Assembly: GCA_002336725.1 (NCBI GenBank)
Contig: DDEO01000016.1
Location: forward strand, 1-19,438
Source of the DNA: Bacteroidetes bacterium UBA1952
GTDB taxonomy: Bacteria > Bacteroidota > Bacteroidia > Chitinophagales > Chitinophagaceae
Reading direction: 5' to 3'
Length of the DNA: 19,438 nucleotides
The number at the start of each line of letters is the position of its first letter. Position 1 is the first letter of the stretch. Below are positions 1-6,912 of this stretch, piece by piece. The position numbers and the translations under genes were made by a program. The notes under the pieces are model-generated. The model saw only the letters and a list, made by a program, of their open reading frames with translations. It made no database searches and was not told where the DNA came from.

Positions 1-585
1 ACCAACGCCTACGACGAGGCCATCACCACACCGACGGAAGAAAGCGTGCGCCGCGCAATGGCCATTCAGCTGATTATCAACCGCGAATTGGGGCTGGCCA
101 AAAACGAAAATCCGCTGCAAGGCTCTTTCATTATCGAAGAACTGACAGACCTGGTGGAAGAAGCCGTGCTAGCCGAATTCGACAAGATTACCGAGCGCGG
201 CGGCGTATTGGGCGCCATGGAAACGATGTATCAGCGCGGCAAGATTCAGGAAGAAAGCCTCTATTACGAAACCCTCAAGCACACCGGCGAATACCCGATT
301 ATCGGCGTGAACACCTTCCTGTCGTCCAAAGGCTCGCCGACGGTAATTCCGGCAGAAGTCATCCGCTCGACGACCGAGGAGAAAGAAGCGCAGATTGCCA
401 ACGTCCACGCCCTTTGGGAGCGCAGCGGCGAAGAAGGCCCGCAGGCGTTGAAACACCTACAGGACGTAGCCATTCGCGGCGGCAACGTGTTTGAAGAGCT
501 GATGCAAACGGTGAAATACTGTTCGCTGGGCCAGATTACACAGGCGCTGTTTCAGGTGGGTGGGCAGTATCGGAGGAATATGTAG
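1..585 (+). CDS. icmF: Fused isobutyryl-CoA mutase, C-terminal part
   Basis: This is the 3' end of a coenzyme B12-dependent acyl-CoA mutase, open from base 1 and ending at TAG 583-585, so 194 residues are visible. The conserved stretches TTPTEESVRRAMAIQLI, NENPLQGSFIIEELTDLVE, ERGGVLGAMETMYQR, IGVNTF and the end GGQYRRNM match the large, substrate-binding part of the methylmalonyl-CoA mutase superfamily, specifically the fused IcmF type in which cobalamin domain, MeaB-like G-protein chaperone and mutase form one chain. IcmF interconverts isobutyryl-CoA and n-butyryl-CoA in the cytoplasm. The cobalamin and GTPase domains lie upstream of the window, so the fusion itself cannot be seen; assignment rests on the C-terminal sequence. 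A plain methylmalonyl-CoA mutase large subunit is the alternative. The first accessory gene begins only 12 bases after the stop. Confidence 0.88.
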   Translation, partial: TNAYDEAITTPTEESVRRAMAIQLIINRELGLAKNENPLQGSFIIEELTDLVEEAVLAEFDKITERGGVLGAMETMYQRGKIQEESLYYETLKHTGEYPIIGVNTFLSSKGSPTVIPAEVIRSTTEEKEAQIANVHALWERSGEEGPQALKHLQDVAIRGGNVFEELMQTVKYCSLGQITQALFQVGGQYRRNM

Positions 586-597
586 TACCTTTTTCTT

Positions 598-1062
598 ATG
601 AAGCAGAACGCAAATAATATATTGATAATTTCCTTTTTTCTAGTCTTTTGGACGGGAGTAATATTCTTAGTTACGAAGGGATACGGAGGCTGTGCCTTAA
701 CTCTCGTCGTGATTGTATTACTTTCCAAAGTGGTGAGTATAACAAAACCAGCCAAGCCTGCACATAAACGAATACTTGCAGAGGTAGGAAGGATGAAAAG
801 TGATTTGAACCTCATTCGTGAGTGCTATATCAAACCTATCACTCCACCGAGCCAGGACCCACTTCGTAAATATTATGAGCGTCTAGAGCGTTGTATGTAT
901 AATAACGCATATGTTTTCACCGGGCTAACCGAGTATAAAAATCGGGGCAAATACGGTAAAAAAGACCTTGTTATCGTAGAAATGCTGCTTCAAGAGTATC
1001 AAAAATTAAATGCAGAAACGGATGCTTACTTCTCTAAAATTCCTTGGCGAGAAACTCTGTAA
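598..1062 (+). CDS. Hypothetical two-helix membrane protein
   Basis: I do not recognise this 154-aa protein. Residues about 7-27 and 30-48 are two consecutive hydrophobic segments (rich in I, L, F, V), predicted to form a membrane hairpin. They are followed by a basic, mainly helical soluble tail of about 100 residues with many K, R, E and Y. The gene starts 12 bases after icmF and is separated from the next gene by three bases (stop 1060-1062, ATG 1066), so it looks like the first member of a compact four-gene set. Its DNA is visibly AT-richer than icmF and the genes after 2.1 kb, and codon choice favours A/T in third positions, which suggests acquisition from elsewhere. No enzyme motif is visible. 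It could be a membrane component of an accessory system, but that is a guess from position. Confidence 0.65.
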   Translation: MKQNANNILIISFFLVFWTGVIFLVTKGYGGCALTLVVIVLLSKVVSITKPAKPAHKRILAEVGRMKSDLNLIRECYIKPITPPSQDPLRKYYERLERCMYNNAYVFTGLTEYKNRGKYGKKDLVIVEMLLQEYQKLNAETDAYFSKIPWRETL

Positions 1063-1065
1063 GAA

Positions 1066-1338
1066 ATGGTAAAAAACCAGCCTGCATGGCTGATGAACCT
1101 TTATTCAACAATGAAATCAGACTTGTCCAAGCAATACGAAGTACTAAATTTAGAGTGCCAGATAGCGCTATCATGCCTCAATCCTTTCGGGAGTAAAATA
1201 GCGTGGAAGAGTAAGTACGAACCTTTGTTCCGGAAAATTAGTTACGGCCAGCCATCTATCGCGGATTGCAACTACCAAGGTATATTTTACAGGTCCATTT
1301 CTGATTTCCATTCTCAATACACAAATGGTCAAGAATAA
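1066..1338 (+). CDS. Hypothetical 90-aa protein
   Basis: This small protein is unrecognised. It has no signal peptide or membrane segment, contains two cysteines near the middle (residues 27 and 33) plus a third further on, and is rich in aromatic residues and serine towards the C-terminus. It is AT-rich like the gene before it and follows the same spacing rule: three bases after the upstream stop and three bases before the next ATG at 1342. That tight coupling is the main argument that it is translated. The single TTCCGGAA palindrome in the first 3.6 kb lies within it at 1228. It could be a degraded fragment of a longer protein, but no obvious frame continuation was seen. Confidence 0.5.
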   Translation: MVKNQPAWLMNLYSTMKSDLSKQYEVLNLECQIALSCLNPFGSKIAWKSKYEPLFRKISYGQPSIADCNYQGIFYRSISDFHSQYTNGQE

Positions 1339-1341
1339 AGA

Positions 1342-1851
1342 ATGAAAGCGGTAGCCGAACTTGAGGACATCGTCGCTGCGCTTGCGAAGCACGAAGTAGA
1401 TTATTTGCTTTGCGGTGGGTTCGCGGTTAGTTTGTATGGTGTGCCACGCATCACGATGGACATTGATATTCTGCTGCGTTTTACAGAAGAGAATGTCCAA
1501 AAATTTATTGCCGCGGCTCGGGCGATGAAATATGTAAATGCACTGCCAGTCAGTCTGGAAATCCTGATTGACGAAGCTGTCCGGAAGCAATTCATTACTG
1601 AGCGCAACCTGATTGCTTACTCTTTTTACAGCACCCTCACGGGAAAGATGAACCTGGATGTGATGATAGATACGCCCTTACCCTTTGAGGATTTGTGGGA
1701 GCGCAGAGAAATACGAAAAACCGTGGCTGGTTCTCCCGTTCAGGTTATCGGCAAAGCAGACCTGATTCAGATGAAAGCGTATGCAGGTCGCGATAAGGAC
1801 AAAGCGGATATTATTTTGCTCTCTAAAATTCAAAACATTTCCAGAAAATGA
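1342..1851 (+). CDS. Nucleotidyltransferase-fold protein (AbiEii/DUF6036-like)
   Basis: The 169-aa protein carries the signature of the minimal nucleotidyltransferase superfamily: a glycine pair in YLLCGGFAVSLYG (residues 21-33) and the metal-binding pair D40-x-D42 in TMDIDIL, followed by a later LDVMID strand that could supply a third acidic residue and a KADLIQMKAYAGRDKDKADI helix typical of AbiEii-like or DUF6036-type proteins. Members transfer nucleotides to proteins or tRNA, and many act as the toxin or modifying partner in two-gene toxin-antitoxin or abortive-infection modules. Here the stop overlaps the start of the 71-aa gene as ATGA (1848-1851), which implies translational coupling. 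No HEPN or AbiEi-type partner is visible. The family call is good; the toxin role is inference from family and context. Confidence 0.8.
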   Translation: MKAVAELEDIVAALAKHEVDYLLCGGFAVSLYGVPRITMDIDILLRFTEENVQKFIAAARAMKYVNALPVSLEILIDEAVRKQFITERNLIAYSFYSTLTGKMNLDVMIDTPLPFEDLWERREIRKTVAGSPVQVIGKADLIQMKAYAGRDKDKADIILLSKIQNISRK

Positions 1852-2063
1852 ACGATTCTACGATAGCGGCTTATGATGTCCCGGAAGAGCAATTGAAGCA
1901 GTTTGCCCAATGGACCGACGGCGAGCGCCTGCAATGGGTATGGGATACCGCCAACTTTATCCGAAGCCTGCAAACCCGTGAGGAGCGCATTGCTGCGTAT
2001 CGCCTGCGGGACGGCAAAAACGTGAAATACTACGATACCTACGGCTGGCCGGAACATTTCTAA
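1848..2063 (+). CDS. Small partner protein of the nucleotidyltransferase
   Basis: This 71-aa acidic protein starts inside the stop codon of the nucleotidyltransferase gene (ATGA overlap). Its centre, WTDGERLQWVWDTANFIRSL (residues 23-42), resembles the S/T-x-E-R-L-x-W-x-x-x-A-x-x-F motif that I associate with short proteins next to DUF6036-like nucleotidyltransferases, although I cannot confirm the family here. It has no signal peptide or membrane segment and is predicted helical, ending in an aromatic tail (YYDTYGWPEHF). It may be an antitoxin or an adaptor for the enzyme; both readings are inferred. Its base composition is closer to the chromosomal background than that of the two genes at the head of the cluster. 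Confidence 0.65.
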   Translation: MNDSTIAAYDVPEEQLKQFAQWTDGERLQWVWDTANFIRSLQTREERIAAYRLRDGKNVKYYDTYGWPEHF

Positions 2064-2081
2064 ACCAATAACAAGAAGCAC

Positions 2082-2089
2082 TATCTTTA
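2082..2089 (+). promoter_or_regulatory. Weak -7-like element before the nuclease inhibitor
   Basis: TATCTTTA differs by one base from the Bacteroidota -7 consensus TAnnTTTG and ends 18 bases before the ATG at 2108, in the 44-base gap after the 71-aa gene. No clear -33 box is visible. Confidence 0.25.
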
Positions 2090-2107
2090 AAACAAATTCC
2101 TCCCAAA

Positions 2108-2725
2108 ATGACCCTGACCCGAATCTGCGAAGTACGCAACAACCAACTGGTCATCCCCATGCCGGAAGGCTACGAAGGCCGAAAAGCGCAGGTCGTAATT
2201 GAAAAACATGCATCGGAAATAGTGGTTACAATCAAAATGCTAGAAGAATCTGCTCACGACGCTTCGTTTAAGGACGAGAAAACGAGCGAGCCGAGCACCA
2301 ACGAGGGAACCCAACTATCTATGCAAACACCTCTGTCCGAAAAAATCACTGCCGCCCTCGACGGTCTGCTCTATATCAGCGAAAGCGAAGCACCGGTGGA
2401 ACTGCTTCAATGGCCCGATGTCCACAGCCTGGACGATGCCCGAAAAAAAATTGCAGCCCTCGACGGCGACGCAAAGCCAGAAGACCAGACCCTGCAAACG
2501 GTGGAAGATTTCCTGAAACCCATTGAGCGCATGGCCGTGCCGGAAGACCCGGTGATGCAGGACATTGCCAAACGCTGGAACACGCTCTTAGAAACGTTTC
2601 AAGGTGCGCTCCGCGAGGTGGAGGTCATTGTTGGGCCGGTGAAAGACGCGCATCAGCAGATTTACATCGTTGGGTTTGAAGAAGAAGGAGCGCTGGCATT
2701 ACATACGTCTGCGGTGATTACGTGA
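2108..2725 (+). CDS. NuiA-type nuclease inhibitor with extra N-terminal domain
   Basis: Residues 72-205 match the nuclease A inhibitor family (NuiA of Anabaena, about 135 aa): DGLLYISESEAPVELLQW near the start, a central WNTLLETFQGAL helix and YIVGFEEEGALALHTSAVIT at the end. From memory of the NucA-NuiA complex, inhibitor contacts include Glu24 of the SESE motif and the C-terminal Thr; here these correspond to E92 and T205, the last residue. NuiA binds and blocks DRGH-type non-specific nucleases. Residues 1-33 look like the short beta-rich segment found in VapB/AbrB-like or DUF2281-type antitoxins, joined by a polar linker (about 34-71), so the chain is an apparent fusion; a start at Met72 would give a plain NuiA. 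The nuclease gene lies immediately downstream in convergent orientation. Confidence 0.82.
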   Translation: MTLTRICEVRNNQLVIPMPEGYEGRKAQVVIEKHASEIVVTIKMLEESAHDASFKDEKTSEPSTNEGTQLSMQTPLSEKITAALDGLLYISESEAPVELLQWPDVHSLDDARKKIAALDGDAKPEDQTLQTVEDFLKPIERMAVPEDPVMQDIAKRWNTLLETFQGALREVEVIVGPVKDAHQQIYIVGFEEEGALALHTSAVIT

Positions 2726-2731
2726 TTTTCT

Positions 2732-2820
2732 ATGGAACGCGGATGGCGCGGATGCAGACGGATTTGCACAGATGAAAAATCCGTGAAAATCCGTAGCAAT
2801 CTGTTTTATCCGCGTTCCAT
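2732..2820. repeat. Hairpin repeat between convergent genes, likely bidirectional terminator
   Basis: Perfect 13-bp inverted arms ATGGAACGCGGAT (2732-2744) and ATCCGCGTTCCAT (2808-2820) enclose internal complementary pieces (CGGATTT..., AAAATCCGTGAAAATCCGT). It fills the gap between the stop of the inhibitor (2725) and the stop of the nuclease (2822). The same core returns near 19319-19366. Related ACGCGGAT/CACGGATT elements are dispersed in many Bacteroidota genomes. Confidence 0.7.
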
Positions 2821-2821
2821 C

Positions 2822-4171
2822 TTACCGCTGCCCGTCCTTCTTCGCCTTTAACGCCGCCTGCACACCCGCCGGCAAATTGCTGAAAAACCGGTAGCCCGTC
2901 GCCTGCTCAATGGCGCTGACGGTCGTCTGGTAAAAATTCCAGTTGTGGGCGCTCACTTCCGGCACATTGGGCATATCCACGGCAATCACGCGCGTCTCTG
3001 CCGTGATGCGCTTCAAATCATTTTCGCCCTGCGGCAATACGACAATGATTTTCCAGAAGTGCGCCGGAACGCTGACCTTCCCCCCGCCAATCATCTTCGC
3101 GTCGCCGTTGCTGCCCACACCGCCCGTGCCGTAGTTTCCGGCAATGATATACATTTCCATGTCGCGGTCGGCCAGGCGGCGGCAATAATCCTCCAGCCGG
3201 TTCCAGGTTTTCTGATTCAGTTGCGGACTTTGCGGTGTCATATTGGTCATCAAAAACGTGGCCTCGTTGTCGGCGGCATTTGCCGAGCGGTCGGCAGAAG
3301 GGCAGAGGTGGCCGCGGTCGAAGCCGGAGTTGAGGTAACTGGAAGCCAGCACTTTGGTAAAACCATCCGGCAGCGTTGCATCCGGCGCAAAACAGTTACA
3401 GCGGTCGGCATTGCCCATCCAGGCCGCGCTCAGGTGCCAGCTCACCCAGTTGGGAATGCCCTTGCTGCTGTTGTAGGAAAGAGTGTATTGCGGCTTCACC
3501 ATCAGATAGTTGTCTTTGTCTTTGGCAGCCTTGCTTGGGTTGCCCAGCGCCATATTATCGTCGCGCCCGGCAGGGGTTTGTACCGCAGGCGCAGGGGACG
3601 CGGGGGTGTTGGCAACGGTTGTATTTCCGGAAATTGTTTTTCCGGAAATCTCAAAATCGTCCAGATTGAGCCGACCTGTTCCGGCATTTACAAAGCGCAG
3701 CCGCAAGGCTTGCCGTGCCGGAATTTGAAAAGAAAAACGATTCAGGTTCGTACCCGCGCCAGTGTTTTTCCCTGTCGGCTGCCAGTGTGCGCCGTTATCT
3801 GTGCTGTAATAAACAGCCAGTGCCGCACCCTTGTCGTTGCCATAATTGGCAAAAAGCACAGCTCCCGTGGTCGTCTGCGAGGTGATGCTAAAATTCGTTT
3901 CGGCGAGTCCGCCGGGCTTGAGCCGCAGGGCCGCGCTGCCGTTCTTTACGTCCTGCTCGCTGTGCCCAATCAGCGCATTGTCCAACTGCCACGCGCCGCT
4001 ACCGAGCGATACCGTTCCGACGGCGTAGCTGCCTTTGCTGCCGGTTTCCATATTCTCAAACACGCTGTTGGGGCCAGCGTTGCCCGTATGCGTCGGCGAT
4101 TGCCCGTTGTTCTGGAAATGGCAGGCCGAAAGGAAAAGCAGCAGCAGGGTGCATTTGGCAAGTCTGGACAT
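2822..4171 (-). CDS. DNA/RNA non-specific endonuclease, exported lipoprotein
   Basis: The 449-aa protein opens with a basic, hydrophobic signal and a lipobox LSAC (Cys17), so it should be exported and lipidated. Residues about 35-175 form a beta-rich, carbohydrate-binding-like domain ending in LDDFEIS; a Pro/Ala/Thr linker (about 180-202) follows. The rest is a NUC (NucA/EndA) domain with D-R-G-H at 285-288, where His288 is the expected general base, then N319 and E327 for Mg binding. The spacing H-31-N-8-E equals that remembered for Anabaena NucA (H124, N155, E163). Such enzymes cut DNA and RNA without sequence preference, for nutrient scavenging, biofilm turnover or attack. Two tandem TTCCGGAA palindromes encode part of the linker (EISGKTISGN). 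The inhibitor gene is adjacent and convergent. Confidence 0.92.
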   Translation of the reverse strand: MSRLAKCTLLLLFLSACHFQNNGQSPTHTGNAGPNSVFENMETGSKGSYAVGTVSLGSGAWQLDNALIGHSEQDVKNGSAALRLKPGGLAETNFSITSQTTTGAVLFANYGNDKGAALAVYYSTDNGAHWQPTGKNTGAGTNLNRFSFQIPARQALRLRFVNAGTGRLNLDDFEISGKTISGNTTVANTPASPAPAVQTPAGRDDNMALGNPSKAAKDKDNYLMVKPQYTLSYNSSKGIPNWVSWHLSAAWMGNADRCNCFAPDATLPDGFTKVLASSYLNSGFDRGHLCPSADRSANAADNEATFLMTNMTPQSPQLNQKTWNRLEDYCRRLADRDMEMYIIAGNYGTGGVGSNGDAKMIGGGKVSVPAHFWKIIVVLPQGENDLKRITAETRVIAVDMPNVPEVSAHNWNFYQTTVSAIEQATGYRFFSNLPAGVQAALKAKKDGQR

Positions 4172-4178
4172 AGGATTG

Positions 4179-4186
4179 CAAACCTA
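4179..4186 (-). promoter_or_regulatory. -7 promoter element for the nuclease gene
   Basis: On the minus strand this reads TAGGTTTG, an exact match to the Bacteroidota TAnnTTTG element, seven bases before the ATG at 4171. The resulting leader would be very short or absent. No convincing -33 TTTG lies at the usual distance. Confidence 0.4.
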
Positions 4187-4290
4187 AGGCGGGCTGCGAT
4201 TATAGCGCGGCAGCGCCGCAAAAAAGCAGCCCGCACGATTTTGTAAATGCCATTGGAGATTTTCGGAAACGGATACGTTGGAGCGATTGC

Positions 4291-4821
4291 CTAAAACGGC
4301 GAATCAAACGCGGCCATTTCCGGAAATCCCTCATCCCGCGCACTCATGGTGGGATTTTCAACGCCCCAGTCGAAGCCAAAACTATCCCAGCGAATGCCGG
4401 CATCGTGCTGTGGACTATGGACCGAGGAGACGAGATAAAACGTCATCGCGCCTTCGGTGAGTGCGCGAAAACCATGCGCGCAACCTTCGGGAATGTAGAG
4501 TGCCAAGTGGTTTTCGGCAGAAAGGATTTGGGAGAAATGCTGTCCATAAGTCGGCGAATTTTTGCGCAGGTCCAGCACGACATCCAGGATTTCGCCTACG
4601 GGGCAAAACACGATTTTGGCGTGCTGGGCCGGCGGTGTCTGGAAGTGCATTCCCCGGATAACGTCTTTTCCGGAAAAAGAATAATAGCTTTCGCGCAGCG
4701 TGAAACCAATGCCGCGTTCGCGCAGCGAATCTTCATGAAACACCTTGGTGAAAGACCCGCGATGGTCGGGGAAGTGGGGCAGGGCGAGGACTTGGAGGTC
4801 TTTAATGGGCAGCGGGTGCAT
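4291..4821 (-). CDS. RmlC-like sugar-nucleotide 3,5-epimerase
   Basis: The 176-aa cupin belongs to the dTDP-4-dehydrorhamnose 3,5-epimerase (RmlC/RfbC) family: DHRG at 19-22, RGMHFQ at 56-61 (His59 is the expected catalytic base), GEILDVVLDLRKNSPT at 76-91, IPEGCAHGF at 110-118 and SARDEGFP at 160-167 (Asp163). The family epimerises 4-keto-6-deoxy sugars bound to a nucleotide. At the place where RmlC proteins usually have a Y-x-P tyrosine, this one has VHSP (His135), so substrate or number of epimerised centres may differ. With rfbF and rfbG nearby, the substrate is more likely a CDP-4-keto-6-deoxyglucose derivative than dTDP sugar. Its ATG overlaps the end of the DUF3667 gene by 20 bases, so the two are probably co-transcribed. 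Confidence 0.85.
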   Translation of the reverse strand: MHPLPIKDLQVLALPHFPDHRGSFTKVFHEDSLRERGIGFTLRESYYSFSGKDVIRGMHFQTPPAQHAKIVFCPVGEILDVVLDLRKNSPTYGQHFSQILSAENHLALYIPEGCAHGFRALTEGAMTFYLVSSVHSPQHDAGIRWDSFGFDWGVENPTMSARDEGFPEMAAFDSPF

Positions 4822-5650
4822 GGGGAGTTTCGAGCTTGGGAGTTGTGTCTATCTGTATTTTGTCTTTGCCGGTCTGGGACATATGAATGATTATGGAAGC
4901 AAAAACAAGGACTGCGCTTAGGAGGATACAGACAACCCAGTGAGCCAGATAACGCCAAACCCATCCACCGAACGTATAATCTTTGCTAAAGGCATTGTAA
5001 TAGGCATAGGTGAGATAAAGCACCATAACCAACGGTTCTATATACTCATTCCCTATGCCCGTCAAGAGGTCAACTATAATATCCAATAAATATATAATCA
5101 GAATGCCTATCAGGAAGAAAGCGTTGATAATAGTATGCTCCGAGAGGTTGAGTCGGGATTTTTTAAAGCATACTACACTCGACAAGCTGAATATAAAACT
5201 GAAACTCAGTACAATCCATTTCGCATTATGATTAAGGATTTCAAGAAGCTCTTGGGTATCTTCCTCGTAAGGTTCGTCGGGCAGTTTGGAATCCAGGAAA
5301 CTTATTACCGCCACCAGCAAAACAATGGTGGTCAGGATGCTGAACCAGCCCACACGCTTGCCCGCCAGATAGGCGCGGATTTCTTTTCCGGGATTGACGA
5401 ATGCCTTTTTGAGCGTTGCCGGAAAGCCTTTGTCGAGATGCCAGATGCCGTGTACAAAATCGTGGAGCAAGAAATGCTTAAACGACATCCGGTGGGTATG
5501 TGCGCTCTGTCCGCACTGGTGGCAGTATGCGCCCACGAGCGCCGCGCCGCAGTTGAGGCAGTTTTGCGGGTGGCCGTGGCTGTCGGGGTTGCTTTTGGAA
5601 AGCTGTACTTCCGGTGCAATGGCACGGGAGCGGCGAAATCCGAACTTCAT
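4802..5650 (-). CDS. DUF3667 zinc-ribbon membrane protein
   Basis: The 282-aa protein starts with a charged segment and a double zinc-ribbon-like motif, C31-x2-C34 and C43-x2-C46 (CLNC...CHQC), followed by the conserved block SFKHFLLHDFVHGIWHLDKGFPATL and FVNPGKEIRAYLAGKRVGWF (about 56-103), the hallmark of DUF3667. About five hydrophobic segments follow (near 104-119, 146-161, 176-198, 205-220, 236-256), so it is an inner-membrane protein. The biochemical function of the family is unknown. It overlaps the epimerase gene by 20 bases in another frame, which suggests an operon with that enzyme. The sequence encoding the membrane part is AT-richer than the flanking enzymes, as expected from its amino-acid content. 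Confidence 0.85.
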   Translation of the reverse strand: MKFGFRRSRAIAPEVQLSKSNPDSHGHPQNCLNCGAALVGAYCHQCGQSAHTHRMSFKHFLLHDFVHGIWHLDKGFPATLKKAFVNPGKEIRAYLAGKRVGWFSILTTIVLLVAVISFLDSKLPDEPYEEDTQELLEILNHNAKWIVLSFSFIFSLSSVVCFKKSRLNLSEHTIINAFFLIGILIIYLLDIIVDLLTGIGNEYIEPLVMVLYLTYAYYNAFSKDYTFGGWVWRYLAHWVVCILLSAVLVFASIIIHMSQTGKDKIQIDTTPKLETPHAPAAH

Positions 5651-5731
5651 TTAAAAGGGCTTTTAAAGCGCGTCCAAAATACGCCGCCCGCCGTTTTTTT
5701 TTTGGAAAAGATGTGAAAATCTGCTGCGCGA

Positions 5732-5764
5732 AAACCTATAAGGTTTTTGAAACCTTATAGGTTT
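5732..5764 (-). terminator. Perfect 15-bp hairpin at the rfbG 3' end
   Basis: Arms AAACCTATAAGGTTT (5732-5746) and AAACCTTATAGGTTT (5750-5764) are perfectly complementary around a three-base loop. The right arm includes the last codons and stop (5755-5757) of rfbG. Read on the minus strand the stem ends in TTTT, a short U tract. The same motif may be a dispersed repeat. Confidence 0.6.
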
Positions 5765-6843
5765 AGAGAATACGCTTTTATCTGCTTTTCGCACTTCTCC
5801 GCCGCCGGTTTTCCGGAAGCATACCACTGCGCCGTCCAGGCAATGGCTTCATCGGCGTTCAGGAGCGGTTTCCAGCCGGTTGCGGCTTTTAGCTTGTGGT
5901 TGTCGAGCATCAGCAGCGCCGCTTCGTGGAGCGTGGCGTCGGGCTGAATAACGGGTTGCTGCGAAAGGCCAAAGGCGGCGTAAAACTGCGTAGCTACTTC
6001 TAAAACGGTGCGCTCGTCCTGCCGGTTGGGGCCGATGTTGTAGGCCGTAGCAAAGTGTGTTCCTTCCGGGCCATAAGCCTTTTGCGCCAGCAGTAAATAC
6101 GCAAAAAGCGGTTCCAGCACGTGCTGCCAGGGACGCACACTCTGCGGGTTGCGCAGCACCACCGGTTCGCCCTTCCGAATGGCCCGCACCATATCCGGAA
6201 TCAGCCGGTCTTCCGAGAAATCGCCGCCGCCAATGACGTTTCCGGCACGCATCGAGACGATATTCTTGCCGTGCTGCGCGTATTTTTCGGGGTGAAAAAA
6301 CGAGCGCCGGTAGGAGTCAATCGCAATCTCTGCCGCTGCCTTGGAAGCACTATACGGGTCGTAGCCGCCGAGGGGTGCGTTTTCCGGAAATGCGGTGCCG
6401 CGTTCGTCGTTTTCATACACCTTGTCGGTCGTGATGATAACGGCGGAAATGGGCTTTTCGATAAAACGCAGCGCGTCCAGCACGTGGGCCGTACCCATTA
6501 CATTTGCCCCGAAGGTTTCGAGCGGCTCGCGGTAGGAGCGGCGCACCAGCGCCTGCGCGGCCAGGTGAAAAACCACATCGGGCGCAAAATCCACGATTTC
6601 TTTGCGCAATCTTTCCGCGTCCTGCACATCGGCAATCACCGATTCACACAGCGCGTCGCCGCTAATCTGATTGTATAAATCTTCCGGGTGTTCCGGCGCA
6701 AGTGAATAGCCTTTCACGGTTGCGCCCAGGCTTTTCAAAAGCAAAAGTAGCCAGGCACCTTTAAAGCCGGTGTGGCCGGTGAGGAAGACGCGTTTTCCGG
6801 AAAAAAAGGAGTGGAGCGAGGTAGGGGTCATCAAGGTTATCAT
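5755..6843 (-). CDS. rfbG: CDP-glucose 4,6-dehydratase
   Basis: This is an extended short-chain dehydrogenase of 362 aa (usual family length about 360). It shows the NAD-binding loop TGHTGFKG (22-29), FHLAAQALVRRSYREPLETF (92-111), the catalytic TDK in ITTDKVYEN (137-145) and the Y164-x3-K168 pair in YDPYSASK, followed by NVIGGGDFSEDRLIPD and RNPQSVRPWQHVLEP, all typical of RfbG. The enzyme converts CDP-D-glucose to CDP-4-keto-6-deoxyglucose, the entry to 3,6-dideoxy and other deoxy sugars of lipopolysaccharide. An alternative start at Met5 is possible. It is separated from rfbF, its usual direct partner, by a DUF433/DUF5615 pair. No neighbouring gene for further CDP-sugar steps other than the RmlC-like epimerase is seen. 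Confidence 0.93.
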   Translation of the reverse strand: MITLMTPTSLHSFFSGKRVFLTGHTGFKGAWLLLLLKSLGATVKGYSLAPEHPEDLYNQISGDALCESVIADVQDAERLRKEIVDFAPDVVFHLAAQALVRRSYREPLETFGANVMGTAHVLDALRFIEKPISAVIITTDKVYENDERGTAFPENAPLGGYDPYSASKAAAEIAIDSYRRSFFHPEKYAQHGKNIVSMRAGNVIGGGDFSEDRLIPDMVRAIRKGEPVVLRNPQSVRPWQHVLEPLFAYLLLAQKAYGPEGTHFATAYNIGPNRQDERTVLEVATQFYAAFGLSQQPVIQPDATLHEAALLMLDNHKLKAATGWKPLLNADEAIAWTAQWYASGKPAAEKCEKQIKAYSLNL

Positions 6844-6912
6844 TTTGCAGCGAGGCGGAGCAATCCACTAAAAGAAATAGCTTTTTAGGATGAAATCAAG
6901 GAAGTAAACACC

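Noticed and set aside
4199..4204. TATAAT (minus strand) as a sigma70-type -10 box for the nuclease
   Set aside because: No matching -35 box, and the exact TAGGTTTG element closer to the start fits the lineage better.
2945..4246. A 433-codon plus-strand open frame over the nuclease gene
   Set aside because: It is antisense to a gene with a complete catalytic signature, has a His/Arg/Val-rich composition without motifs and is a by-product of codon bias on the other strand.
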